Below are positions 23,626-32,315 of a stretch of 46,503 nt of DNA, piece by piece. Position 1 is the stretch's first letter. Every line of letters starts with the position of its first letter. A model generated the notes under the pieces. The model searched no databases. It saw only the letters and a program-made list of their open reading frames with translations, and was not told the origin of the DNA. This DNA comes from Bacteroides sp. (GTDB lineage: Bacteria > Bacteroidota > Bacteroidia > Bacteroidales > Bacteroidaceae): positions 1-46,503 of the forward strand of contig DXWV01000088.1 in the NCBI GenBank assembly GCA_019416685.1, in the 5' to 3' direction. The position numbers were made by a program, and so were the translations under genes.

Positions 23626-24909
23626 CTATTTCAGCCGGAACATAACTGGTACGGTATATTTTACACGTACCGGTTCACCTTTTTGTGTCCCTGGTTTCCA
23701 TTTCGGCATTCCATTGATTACACGCAAGGCTTCTGCATCCAATTCAGGATCAACACTACGAATTACTCTTGCATCGTCAATACTACCATCCGTATTAACA
23801 ATGAACTGTACGATAACACGACCTTGTGTTCCTTTGGTTTCAGCTCCTTTCGGATACTGGAGGTTTGCAGCCAGATAATCCATCAGTGCCTTATTGCCTC
23901 CTTTGAATTCCGGCATTTCTTCTACCACATCGAAAACAGCATTGGCGATATCTACTGTATCCGGTTTGACCTCTGTCGGGATGTACTTTACTTCCACATT
24001 TTCTTCTGTTGATTCTTCTTTGGTTGTATTTGTACAGTTACTGAATAGAATCAACAAGGCAGTTACAGGAATAAACATGAGGTATTTGCTTCTCATGATG
24101 TTGCGGGTTCTTTTTTTGTTTAACATTTTAATTCGGTTCTTTAAGGGTAATACACTAAAGTTATTATATAAATTTGCTGCAGCCGGTTGGTTCTGTTTGA
24201 GACCTAAAAGATGATATTGGTAAATTTTTCTATCGTAACCGCTCGTCACTACTTTCCTGTCGGCAAGATATTCATGGTTAATACGCATTTCGCTTCGTAT
24301 GAACCAGGCAAAAGGATTGAACCAGCAAAGAATGATTACGAGTTGTGCCAATAATATATCTGCCGAGTGAAGTTCGCGTACGTGGGTCTGTTCATGTACT
24401 AATATCTCTTTTGTTTCTTTTTCACTATGCATATCCGGACAGACGCAAATCCACTTAAAGAAAGAATAAGGCTCTTGCTTTTCTTGGGGCTGGCATATGC
24501 GGATTCCATCAATATATACTTTTTTACTATAATGGAGCATGATACAGGTTTTACTGATTTCCAACAATGTACGGGTTAATAAGATAATTACTCCTGCTAT
24601 ATAAAGGCCTGTAAGAACTATTGTGACCAATGGAAATGATGATGTATTATCAGTCGTTTCACTTACGATTGTTATTTCGGGCAATACCTTTTGATATAGA
24701 ATACTTACTACACCGGTTACATTGTTATCTGCTGTCATCCAAGCTGAGAGATCGAACAAAGGATATGCAAATGCAATGACATAGATTAAAATCAACATCA
24801 GTCTGCGTAATCCAAAGAAGGTATCTTTACTAAACAATAATTTATAAAAGAAGTACAGCACAACTAATGCTATATTTACCTTCATGAAGTATAGAATAAA
24901 AAGTGTCAT
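23626..24909 (-). CDS. M56 (BlaR1-like) metallopeptidase with TonB C-terminal domain
   Basis: This 427-residue membrane protein has N-terminal helices at about 1-25, 35-55 and 92-115. The cytoplasmic zinc peptidase motif HEQTH lies at residues 172-176 with NHEYLAD downstream (second Glu, about 213), and a helix follows at about 277-290. The end is a TonB C-terminal domain (about 328-427) with EMPEFKGGNKALMDYLAANL, GRVIVQFIVNTDGSI and the closing VKYTVPVMFRLK. The sensor portion should cleave the BlaI-type repressor encoded 15 bp upstream. The TonB domain reaches the periplasm, in place of the penicillin-binding sensor of true BlaR1. The signal is unknown. Confidence 0.88.
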   Translation of the reverse strand: MTLFILYFMKVNIALVVLYFFYKLLFSKDTFFGLRRLMLILIYVIAFAYPLFDLSAWMTADNNVTGVVSILYQKVLPEITIVSETTDNTSSFPLVTIVLTGLYIAGVIILLTRTLLEISKTCIMLHYSKKVYIDGIRICQPQEKQEPYSFFKWICVCPDMHSEKETKEILVHEQTHVRELHSADILLAQLVIILCWFNPFAWFIRSEMRINHEYLADRKVVTSGYDRKIYQYHLLGLKQNQPAAANLYNNFSVLPLKNRIKMLNKKRTRNIMRSKYLMFIPVTALLILFSNCTNTTKEESTEENVEVKYIPTEVKPDTVDIANAVFDVVEEMPEFKGGNKALMDYLAANLQYPKGAETKGTQGRVIVQFIVNTDGSIDDARVIRSVDPELDAEALRVINGMPKWKPGTQKGEPVRVKYTVPVMFRLK

Positions 24910-24924
24910 ATCTATGGTTGCTTT

Positions 24925-25287
24925 TTAAGATTCTTCATCTTCAATGATATTAATAAGCTCCTTCAGTTCCTTTTTGCTGATTTTACGATCTCTCACAAAA
25001 AATGAAACCATTTCTTTATAGGATCCGGTAAAATAATTACTTACCACTCCACTAAGAAAATAACGCTTGTAATCACTCTCTTTAATTATAGGATGATACT
25101 GAATGGAGTTACCGAGTTTGGAAGGAGACAGATATTGTTTCTTCTCCAGATTACGTACTACAGATGCCACACTGGTATAAGGAGGCTTTGGTGCAGGCAT
25201 TTGATTCAGTACATCTCTTATAAAACTTGGGCCTATCTTCCAAAAGTAAAGCATTACTTCTTCTTCTTGCTGTGTAAGTCTTTCCAT
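24925..25287 (-). CDS. BlaI/MecI/CopY-family repressor
   Basis: The 120-residue protein has the family winged helix: LTQQEEEVMLYFWKIGPSFI, then PPYTSVASVVRNLEKKQYLS as the recognition helix region. A short C-terminal dimer part follows (FVRDRKISKKELKELINIIE). It should repress its own operon with the downstream M56/TonB gene until cleaved. Two inverted repeats lie in its promoter and leader. No beta-lactamase or other obvious target is in the window, so the regulon may be distant. Confidence 0.9.
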   Translation of the reverse strand: MERLTQQEEEVMLYFWKIGPSFIRDVLNQMPAPKPPYTSVASVVRNLEKKQYLSPSKLGNSIQYHPIIKESDYKRYFLSGVVSNYFTGSYKEMVSFFVRDRKISKKELKELINIIEDEES

Positions 25288-25303
25288 TTTATTTTTATTT
25301 ACT

Positions 25304-25316
25304 ACTGATAACCAGT
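25304..25316. promoter_or_regulatory. Short inverted repeat in the blaI-like leader
   Basis: ACTG-ATAAC-CAGT lies 17 bp before the start codon of the repressor gene and is a second candidate operator. Confidence 0.35.
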
Positions 25317-25330
25317 CTACTATTTTTAAG

Positions 25331-25354
25331 CAAATCTACGATAATTAAGTAGAT
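25331..25354 (-). promoter_or_regulatory. Promoter and candidate operator of the blaI-like operon
   Basis: Minus-strand TAGATTTG (25331-25338) is a perfect -7 box. The inverted repeat ATCTAC/GTAGAT (25334-25354, 9-base spacer) overlaps it, as expected for a repressor site. Confidence 0.5.
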
Positions 25355-25446
25355 AGTATATATTTATTGGTATAAATATTGTTAATCATAAGAAAATAGA
25401 TATAGAAAAAGAGTCGTGAGAAAGTGGTATATTGGAAATATCTTTA

Positions 25447-25454
25447 TAGCTTTG
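25447..25454 (+). promoter_or_regulatory. -7 box of the TrmH-type gene
   Basis: TAGCTTTG lies 19 bp before the ATG at 25474. Confidence 0.6.
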
Positions 25455-25473
25455 CCGTAAATATCAGGTTTAT

Positions 25474-26238
25474 ATGACTCTATTAAGCAAAAATAAAATA
25501 AAGTACATTCGCTCATTGGAGCTAAAAAAGATACGTAAAGAAGAAAAAGTCTTTCTGGCTGAAGGTCCGAAACTGGTAGGTGACTTACTTGGACACCTAT
25601 CCTGTACCTTTCTGGCTGCTACTTCTTCCTGGTTACGAGAATACACATCTGTTCAGGCAGATGAAATAGCAGAAGTTACTCAGGATGAATTATCACGTGC
25701 CAGTTTGCTGAAGACTCCTCAACAGGTACTCGCTGTATTCAGGCAACCGGAATATGCTTTAAATACTTCTATTCTTCGTGATTCGCTCTGCCTTGCCCTG
25801 GATGATGTACAGGATCCGGGAAATCTGGGTACAATTATTCGTCTTGCCGATTGGTTTGGCATAGAGCATATCATTTGTTCATCTAATACGGTGGATGTTT
25901 ATAACCCTAAAACGGTACAAGCTACTATGGGTGGTATAGCCCGTGTAAAAACATATTATACTCCCCTGCCCGACTTTATTCGTTCTCTTGGTGATATTCC
26001 TGTTTACGGAACATTTCTGGATGGGAAGAATATATACGGGCAACCATTATCCCGTAATGGATTGATTGTGATGGGAAATGAAGGAAATGGAATTAGTAAA
26101 GAGGTGGAGGCACTAATCAATCAGAAACTATATATTCCTAACTATCCTCAAGAGAGAGAAACTTCCGAATCGCTCAATGTAGCTATTGCTACAGCAATTG
26201 TCTGCGCCGAGTTTCGGCGACAGGCTGCATCATTGTAA
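25474..26238 (+). CDS. TrmH/SpoU-family RNA 2'-O-methyltransferase
   Basis: The 254-residue enzyme has an N-terminal RNA-substrate-binding domain (KYIRSLELKKIRKEEKVFLA) and a C-terminal knotted SPOUT domain from about residue 105. The three SpoU motifs are LDDVQDPGNLGTIIRLADWF (motif I, with Asn and Arg), VMGNEGNGIS (motif II) and IPNYPQERETSESLNVAIAT (motif III). It should transfer a methyl group from S-adenosylmethionine to a ribose in rRNA or tRNA; the site is unknown. Its last 50 bases overlap the convergent 83-codon gene. Confidence 0.9.
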   Translation: MTLLSKNKIKYIRSLELKKIRKEEKVFLAEGPKLVGDLLGHLSCTFLAATSSWLREYTSVQADEIAEVTQDELSRASLLKTPQQVLAVFRQPEYALNTSILRDSLCLALDDVQDPGNLGTIIRLADWFGIEHIICSSNTVDVYNPKTVQATMGGIARVKTYYTPLPDFIRSLGDIPVYGTFLDGKNIYGQPLSRNGLIVMGNEGNGISKEVEALINQKLYIPNYPQERETSESLNVAIATAIVCAEFRRQAASL

Positions 26239-26440
26239 AATCAAAAGGAAATAAAAGATAAGCATAGAGTTTGTCTTTTACCTGGGTTAGTTCTATTACG
26301 CCCGGCAACCATTCTACCGATTCCATTTCTTCGGTAAGGGGGAAGAATCTCACAACGTATTCTCCCTCCATTTCTATTACCTGTTGTTTGAGAAAACCGC
26401 TATCCGGTACATACAAATAATGAGAAGCAAAGCGTTTCAT
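26189..26440 (-). CDS. Small conserved-looking protein of unknown function
   Basis: The 83-residue protein (MKRFASHYLYVPDSGFLKQQ...) has alternating hydrophobic strands (VIEMEGEYVVRFFPL, DKLYAYLLFPFDFT) and no signal peptide. I do not recognise a named domain. It begins 17 bp after the DUF4296 gene stop on the same strand and is likely the last member of the ileS-to-lspA transcript. The final 50 bases overlap the 3' end of the TrmH-type gene in antisense, leaving no room for a terminator outside coding sequence. Confidence 0.6.
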   Translation of the reverse strand: MKRFASHYLYVPDSGFLKQQVIEMEGEYVVRFFPLTEEMESVEWLPGVIELTQVKDKLYAYLLFPFDFTMMQPVAETRRRQLL

Positions 26441-26457
26441 CTCCTTAGTTCTGAAAT

Positions 26458-27498
26458 TTACTGTGAACGGTGGCGTTGATTCATCTGCCGTTCTTGTCTT
26501 ATCTCACGTTTCTCCATTTGTATGTGCTTCTCTACTTCGAGTTGCTCCGGTTTCACCTCGCGTTGCAGATTGCTGCGACGGCGATTCATCTCTTCCGGGG
26601 TTAATCTTGGCTGAGATTGCTGATCTGCTTTCTTTATTGTATCGGCTGTCTCTTTTGAAGTAAGCTCTTTATCTACATCCCGTTTGAGAGAATCTGTTTT
26701 CAAAGAATCACTCAAAACCGATAGCGTATCATTGGAGTGATAACGCATGAGTGTGATACCGTCAGTCAATAAGGTATGCGGTGTTTTTTTCCTTGGGTAA
26801 TAGATGAATCCTTTCACTTCTTTGATAGCTCCTAAAGTATCCGATTGCAGACGGATACGCTGTATTCCTGACTCTGTTACCCGTTTGGTTTCACTAATAA
26901 TGCTGTCATTTTCAAATTGAATCTGCATACCCATTAATGCAAACAGGGTCGTGTCTGGTTTAACGCCTTCAAGGAAATGATAACGAACTTCCCATACCAA
27001 TGTATCGCGTTTCTTAAAATTAGAATCCGAAGGCAGGACAAACGTTAGTTTGTTATCTATCGGCATTCCGGTTAAGCGTCTCATACGTTGCCATGCCCAT
27101 ACATCAATACTGTCACCAGGAGTAGATGTCATCGGCTTTTTGTCGCGTATGGCGATTAAGTGATTGATCGAATTTTGTTGTGTTTTTAGCCTTTTGCTAA
27201 CTCTTTCATAGACTTTGGCCAGTACTTCCGTGTTACGAGTATACCATACCATAGACGAATCGAAAACAGCTTCCGTTGTACCATATTTGCTGAATACAGC
27301 ATTTGTATACAATACTTTTTTATAGCTCTCATTGTATGGCAGATTATCACCCATCGCTTTCGCTATATGATAATCATACAACAGGTTTTCCATCGTTGTT
27401 TCCGGAAGGACTCCATCGGGTCTTTTAACCTTACAACCAACAACGAATACCACTAACAGGCATATAATATACAACCGACACCGGAAATTTCTTTTCAT
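26458..27498 (-). CDS. DUF4296 lipoprotein
   Basis: The 346-residue product has a lipoprotein signal peptide (IICLLVVFVVGC, Cys22). The DUF4296 domain lies at about residues 25-125 (LPETTMENLLYDYHIAKAMG, TNAVFSKYGTTEAVFDSSMV). A beta-rich middle follows, and a charged Arg/Gln/Glu-rich tail (about 285-346) is probably coiled or disordered. The gene begins 8 bp after lspA, so the signal peptidase that matures it is made from the same transcript. Function is unknown. Confidence 0.85.
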   Translation of the reverse strand: MKRNFRCRLYIICLLVVFVVGCKVKRPDGVLPETTMENLLYDYHIAKAMGDNLPYNESYKKVLYTNAVFSKYGTTEAVFDSSMVWYTRNTEVLAKVYERVSKRLKTQQNSINHLIAIRDKKPMTSTPGDSIDVWAWQRMRRLTGMPIDNKLTFVLPSDSNFKKRDTLVWEVRYHFLEGVKPDTTLFALMGMQIQFENDSIISETKRVTESGIQRIRLQSDTLGAIKEVKGFIYYPRKKTPHTLLTDGITLMRYHSNDTLSVLSDSLKTDSLKRDVDKELTSKETADTIKKADQQSQPRLTPEEMNRRRSNLQREVKPEQLEVEKHIQMEKREIRQERQMNQRHRSQ

Positions 27499-27506
27499 TT
27501 TCTGTC

Positions 27507-28139
27507 TTAGTCCTTTTTTTCGTGTGAGTGATAAGACTCATTCAGATATTTACTATAAAAAAGAAGCAATGCGATGATACCACAACTGATAGCGGCATCA
27601 GCAAAATTAAATATGGGACTAAAGAATATAAAATGCTCCCCCCCAACAAACGGTATCCATGTAGGCCAGGTAGTATCAATAATCGGGAAATAAAACATGT
27701 CTACTACCTTACCATAAAACCAGGTGGAGTATCCTCCCCCTTCGGGCATAAAACCGGCAATTTGTGAATGTGTACTCTCGTTAAACAGTACTCCATAAAA
27801 TACGCTATCAATGATATTTCCCAATGCTCCGGTAAGAATCAAAGAAACACATACAATGTATCCTGTTTTAAATCCTCTCTTTACAATCTTATACAGATAC
27901 CATCCTATCAATGCTACGGCAATAATGCGGAAAGTAGTAAGGAATAATTTTCCGAAGATCTCCATACCAAATGCCATACCATTGTTTTCCGTAAAATAGA
28001 TATAGAACCAGTTGGTAATCCGGATACTTTCGTGCCAATACATGTGGGTTTTAATCCAGATTTTAATAATCTGGTCTATAATCAGCACCGAGAAGATGAC
28101 GAGCAGGGCTATTTGTCCTTTCGTGAGTAGTTTTTTCAT
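27507..28139 (-). CDS. lspA: Prolipoprotein signal peptidase (signal peptidase II)
   Basis: LspA cleaves signal peptides of diacylglyceryl-modified prolipoproteins in the inner membrane. The 210-residue chain has four helices. The conserved blocks are FTENNGMAFG, GALGNIIDSVFYG (first catalytic Asp) and FNFADAAISCG (second Asp). It is longer than E. coli LspA (about 165) because of an extra loop between the catalytic blocks (residues about 120-165), usual in Bacteroidetes. It lies behind the dksA-like gene across a 109-bp gap with an inverted repeat, and directly before the DUF4296 lipoprotein. Confidence 0.95.
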   Translation of the reverse strand: MKKLLTKGQIALLVIFSVLIIDQIIKIWIKTHMYWHESIRITNWFYIYFTENNGMAFGMEIFGKLFLTTFRIIAVALIGWYLYKIVKRGFKTGYIVCVSLILTGALGNIIDSVFYGVLFNESTHSQIAGFMPEGGGYSTWFYGKVVDMFYFPIIDTTWPTWIPFVGGEHFIFFSPIFNFADAAISCGIIALLLFYSKYLNESYHSHEKKD

Positions 28140-28165
28140 TTTGTTGAATACAAGTTATATAAGCT

Positions 28166-28240
28166 ACGAGCTATAAGTTACAAATTACAAGTACTTTGCC
28201 AATAGCACACAGTACGTGTCATTTGTAGCTTATAGCTCGT
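28166..28240. repeat. Inverted repeat between the dksA-like gene and lspA
   Basis: The 20-base arms 28166-28185 and 28221-28240 match as complements at 19 of 20 positions, with a 35-base spacer. The transcript would form a stable hairpin between the two genes and could uncouple their expression. It also looks like a dispersed intergenic repeat. Confidence 0.65.
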
Positions 28241-28248
28241 CACTAATT

Positions 28249-28629
28249 TTATTTCTTGCCACTATTCTTTGCTTCAATGCTGAGTGTAGCATGAGGCACA
28301 GCACGCAGACGTTCTGCAGGGATTAGCTTTCCTGTTTCACGGCAAATACCATACGTTTTGTTTTCAATACGTACAAGAGCAGCCTGTAATCCTTGAATAA
28401 ACTTCAACTGACGTTGTGCCAGACGAGTCGTTTCTTCTTTTGACAGTGTGTTAGCTCCTTCTTCCAGTACTTTGTATGTGGGTGATGTATCGTCAGTATC
28501 GTTTCCATCAAGACCCATCAGACTGAGTTTCAACTGATCGTAATCACGTTGTGCCAACTCCAGTTTCTCCATTATAATGGCACGGAACTCCTCAAGTTCC
28601 GCATCCGAATATCTTGTCTTTTCTGCCAT
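28249..28629 (-). CDS. TraR/DksA-like protein with a degenerate zinc finger
   Basis: This 126-residue protein has the DksA plan: a coiled-coil pair (YSDAELEEFRAIIMEKLELA through TRLAQRQLKFIQGLQAALVR) and a C-terminal finger region (YGICRETGKLIPAERLRAVP). Canonical DksA has four zinc cysteines; here only GIC remains and the other positions are Thr, His or Ser. The finger may fold without zinc, as in DksA2-type proteins. It should enter the secondary channel of RNA polymerase and work with ppGpp. It lies 34 bp after ileS, so it shares the ileS transcript. Confidence 0.88.
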   Translation of the reverse strand: MAEKTRYSDAELEEFRAIIMEKLELAQRDYDQLKLSLMGLDGNDTDDTSPTYKVLEEGANTLSKEETTRLAQRQLKFIQGLQAALVRIENKTYGICRETGKLIPAERLRAVPHATLSIEAKNSGKK

Positions 28630-28663
28630 AATTTTTACTTTTTAGAGGTTATTGGTATTAGAA

Positions 28664-31600
28664 TTATTCTTTTACTACATTGACAAATAAAGAAAAATCG
28701 TCGAAATTAAGCTCCGTAGCGTCTTTTACCTCATCTGCCAAAGTCAGGGATGTACCCAAAACTTGGTTACAAATATAATTATTATATTCTGTTACCGCAT
28801 CATCTGTCTGTGGATTTTTAGAGATTGTTATCCGAATCTTGTCAGTTATTTCAAATCCACTTGATTTACGAATATTCTGAATACGGTTCACTAATTCACG
28901 GGCGATACCTTCACGACGTAGCTCTTCAGTAACGGTAACTTCAAGAGCAACTGTCAGTTTACCTTCATTAGCAACCAGCCATCCCGGTATATCTTCACTG
29001 AAGATTTCTACGTCTGCCGTTTCTATCACAGCTTCTGTTCCATCCAGATTCAGTGTATATTTACCGTTCTTTTCCAGTTCGGCGATAGCCTCTTGTGACA
29101 TTTCTGCAACAGCAGCAGCTACGGCCTTCATCTGCTTTCCAAACTTCGGACCGAGTTTTTTGAAATCACATTTCACTTTCTTCACCAATACACCGGCAGC
29201 ACCATCTACGAATTTGATATCTTTTACATTTACCTCATTCATAATCAATGCTTTCACTGCTTCGATGTGAGCCTTCTGCTCTTCATCTGTTACAGGAACC
29301 ATAATACATTGTAACGGCTGACGAACTTTAATGTTTACTTTACGACGCAATGCCAATACCATTGAAGTGACGTCTTGTGCCATTTGCATCCGTGCCTCCA
29401 ACCCTTTGTCTATCATCTCTTCATTGTACTCAGGGAATTTAGCAAGGTGGATAGAAACGACCTTGTCACGTCCGGTAGCAGCAATCAAGTCGCTATATAA
29501 ACGATCTGCATAGAACGGGGCAATCGGTGCCATTAGTTTGGATACTGTTTCAAGACATGTGTACAACGTTTGATAAGCAGACAGTTTATCTTGTGTGAAC
29601 TCACCTCCCCAGAAACGTTTACGATTCAAACGAACATACCAGTTAGACAGATTATCGTTCACAAAATCCGAGATCAGTCGTCCTGCTTTGGTTGGTTCGT
29701 ATTCATTGTAACAAGTATCCACTTCTTTGATCAGTGTATTCAGTACAGAAAGTATCCAGCGATCTATTTCCGGACGTTCTGCCATAGGTACATCTGCTTC
29801 CTTGTATTCAAATCCATCTACATTGGCGTATAGCGCAAAGAATGAATATGTATTATATAAAGTACCGAAGAATTTACGACGAACTTCCTCGATGCCATCT
29901 ATGTCAAACTTCAGGTTATCCCATGGCGAAGAGTTCGTTATCATATACCAACGCAACGGGTCGGAACCGTATTTTTCGATTGTAGAGAACGGATCAACAG
30001 CATTGCCCAGACGCTTGGACATTTTATTACCATTCTTATCCAGTACCAGACCGTTAGAGATAACAGCTTTATAAGATATAGTATCGAATACCATTGTTGC
30101 AATAGCATGCAGCGTAAAGAACCATCCGCGTGTCTGGTCCACACCTTCTGCTATAAAGTCTGCCGGATATACCTCATGGCTGTCCAGCAATTCTTTATTT
30201 TCAAAAGGATAGTGAATCTGTGCATAAGGCATAGCGCCTGAATCAAACCATACGTCGATAAGGTCTGTCTCACGTTTCATAGGCTTTCCGTCTTCGGATA
30301 CCAGGATGATATCATCCACATACGGACGGTGCAAATCTATTCTATCGTAATTATCATCTGTATACTGTCCCGGAACGAACCCTTTCTCTTTGTAAGGATT
30401 AGATTTCATAAATCCGGCAGCTACCGATTTCTCTATTTCATTGTATAATTCCTCTACAGATTCGATACATATTTCACTACTGTTATCTTCCGTACGCCAG
30501 ATAGGTAGCGGAGTACCCCAATAACGAGAACGGCTCAGGTTCCAGTCATTCAGATTTTCCAGCCATTTGCCAAAACGTCCTGTTCCGGTAGATTCCGGTT
30601 TCCAGTTGATTGTTTTGTTCAATTCTATCATACGGTCTTTGCAGGCAGTAGAACGAATAAACCAACTATCCAGCGGGTAGTACAATACCGGTTTGTCCGT
30701 ACGCCAGCAGTGCGGATAGTTGTGCACATGCTTTTCTATTTTGAATGCCAGGTTGTTGGCTTTCATCATCATGCAAATACTCACATCCAATGACTCATCC
30801 TGATCAGTAAGATTCGGATCATAGGCATTCTTTACGAAACGACCTGCATATTCTTTATATAGTTCAACGTTAACCCGCTCTTTTACAAACGTTTCGTCCA
30901 GTTCATTTAAAGTATAGAATTTACCGGTAAGATCTACCATAGGACGGAGCTCACCTTTCTTATTGATTAACTGCAAAGGAGGAACGCCGGCTGCTTTTGC
31001 TACCTGAGCATCGTCTGCACCAAATGTTGGAGCAATATGTACGATACCTGTACCATCCTCAGTGGTTACATAATCACCTGAGATGACGCGGAATGCACCT
31101 TCACCCGGGTTTACCCATGGGATCAATTGCTCATATTCCATACCTACAAGGTCAGTACCTTTATATTCGGCTATCACTTTGAATGGAACCAACTTGTCAC
31201 CAGGCTTATAATCTTCAAGCTTCAGTTCGGCAGCTTTTGGATTGAAGTGAGCATTCAGCAATTGCTTTGCTAATACTACTGTAATTGGCTGGCCGGTATA
31301 TGCATTGTATGATTGTACAGCTACATAATCTATCCTGGGACCTACGCAAAGCGCAGTATTTGAAGGTAAAGTCCATGGCGTAGTAGTCCATGCAAGGAAG
31401 AAAGGAGTCCCCCACTCTGTCATTTCAGGTTTAGGGTTCTTCATCTTGAACTGTGCTACTACAGTTGTATCTTTCACATCGCGATAGCAACCCGGTTGGT
31501 TTAACTCGTGTGAACTCAATCCTGTTCCGGCAGCCGGAGAATAGGGCTGAATAGTGTATCCTTTATAGAGTAGTCCCTTTTTATGTAACTGTTTCAATAG

Positions 31601-32089
31601 CCACCACAAGGTTTCGATATAACGATTGTCATATGTGATATACGGATGTTTCATATCCACCCAATATCCCATTTTATGAGTCAGATCTTCCCATTCTTTG
31701 GTGAATTTCATCACATCTTTACGGCAAGCTGCATTATATTCGGCCACGGAAATAGTCTTACCGATATCCTCTTTTGTGATACCCATCGCTTTTTCCACAC
31801 CTAACTCTACAGGCAGTCCATGTGTATCCCAACCGGCTTTACGTTTTACCTGATAGCCTTTCATCGTTTTGTATCGGCAGAAAATATCTTTAATAGAGCG
31901 AGCCATCACATGGTGAATGCCCGGCATACCATTAGCTGAGGGAGGTCCTTCGTAAAATACAAACGAAGGGCAGCCTTCACGTTCTGTCATACTCTTGGCG
32001 AAAACCTGGTTTTCGTCCCATTTTTTCAATACGTCCTTATTTACCTGCGAAAGGTCGAACTGCGAATATTCGGCGAACTTCTTGCTCAT
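28664..32089 (-). CDS. ileS: Isoleucyl-tRNA synthetase, type 2 with GIHH signature
   Basis: The 1141-residue class I enzyme charges tRNA-Ile. Its length and overall sequence are those of the longer, eukaryote-like type 2 IleRS. The ATP-site signature, normally HIGH, reads GIHH here (MPGIHHVMARSIKD, codons at 31910-31921). The second signature reads KMSKR (GNKMSKRLGNAVDP). The editing domain carries WTTTPWTLPSNTALCVG, and the C-terminus is the type 2 anticodon and extension region. Type 2 enzymes resist mupirocin, and the GxHH variant is reported to be hyper-resistant. A -7 box lies at 32155-32162, and the leader has a perfect 14-bp palindrome. Confidence 0.97.
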   Translation of the reverse strand: MSKKFAEYSQFDLSQVNKDVLKKWDENQVFAKSMTEREGCPSFVFYEGPPSANGMPGIHHVMARSIKDIFCRYKTMKGYQVKRKAGWDTHGLPVELGVEKAMGITKEDIGKTISVAEYNAACRKDVMKFTKEWEDLTHKMGYWVDMKHPYITYDNRYIETLWWLLKQLHKKGLLYKGYTIQPYSPAAGTGLSSHELNQPGCYRDVKDTTVVAQFKMKNPKPEMTEWGTPFFLAWTTTPWTLPSNTALCVGPRIDYVAVQSYNAYTGQPITVVLAKQLLNAHFNPKAAELKLEDYKPGDKLVPFKVIAEYKGTDLVGMEYEQLIPWVNPGEGAFRVISGDYVTTEDGTGIVHIAPTFGADDAQVAKAAGVPPLQLINKKGELRPMVDLTGKFYTLNELDETFVKERVNVELYKEYAGRFVKNAYDPNLTDQDESLDVSICMMMKANNLAFKIEKHVHNYPHCWRTDKPVLYYPLDSWFIRSTACKDRMIELNKTINWKPESTGTGRFGKWLENLNDWNLSRSRYWGTPLPIWRTEDNSSEICIESVEELYNEIEKSVAAGFMKSNPYKEKGFVPGQYTDDNYDRIDLHRPYVDDIILVSEDGKPMKRETDLIDVWFDSGAMPYAQIHYPFENKELLDSHEVYPADFIAEGVDQTRGWFFTLHAIATMVFDTISYKAVISNGLVLDKNGNKMSKRLGNAVDPFSTIEKYGSDPLRWYMITNSSPWDNLKFDIDGIEEVRRKFFGTLYNTYSFFALYANVDGFEYKEADVPMAERPEIDRWILSVLNTLIKEVDTCYNEYEPTKAGRLISDFVNDNLSNWYVRLNRKRFWGGEFTQDKLSAYQTLYTCLETVSKLMAPIAPFYADRLYSDLIAATGRDKVVSIHLAKFPEYNEEMIDKGLEARMQMAQDVTSMVLALRRKVNIKVRQPLQCIMVPVTDEEQKAHIEAVKALIMNEVNVKDIKFVDGAAGVLVKKVKCDFKKLGPKFGKQMKAVAAAVAEMSQEAIAELEKNGKYTLNLDGTEAVIETADVEIFSEDIPGWLVANEGKLTVALEVTVTEELRREGIARELVNRIQNIRKSSGFEITDKIRITISKNPQTDDAVTEYNNYICNQVLGTSLTLADEVKDATELNFDDFSLFVNVVKE

Positions 32090-32126
32090 GACTATAGATA
32101 CGATTTTACTATTTACAATTACAGTT

Positions 32127-32140
32127 GGAGGGTACCCTCC
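32127..32140. promoter_or_regulatory. Perfect 14-bp palindrome in the ileS leader
   Basis: GGAGGGTACCCTCC is fully self-complementary and lies 38 bp before the ileS start, between start and -7 box. It could be a protein site or a small hairpin. Confidence 0.4.
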
Positions 32141-32154
32141 TTATTTTAAGGGTG

Positions 32155-32162
32155 CAAATGTA
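32155..32162 (-). promoter_or_regulatory. -7 box of the ileS operon
   Basis: Minus-strand TACATTTG lies 65 bp before the ileS ATG. Confidence 0.55.
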
Positions 32163-32315
32163 CAAAAACATTCGTTTGCATACAAGAAAAGGCTTTTTAA
32201 TTTCAATTTGGTAGAAATAGCCCTCTTGTGAAAAGACTTTAAAAAGCAGTAACCGGATAAAAACAAATCACGTTAAACCTTGTTGTAGTGGAAAATTTTA
32301 AAACTATATAGGATT

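Noticed and set aside
23488..24012. 174-codon plus-strand frame
   Set aside because: Antisense to the M56/TonB gene, whose domains are unmistakable.
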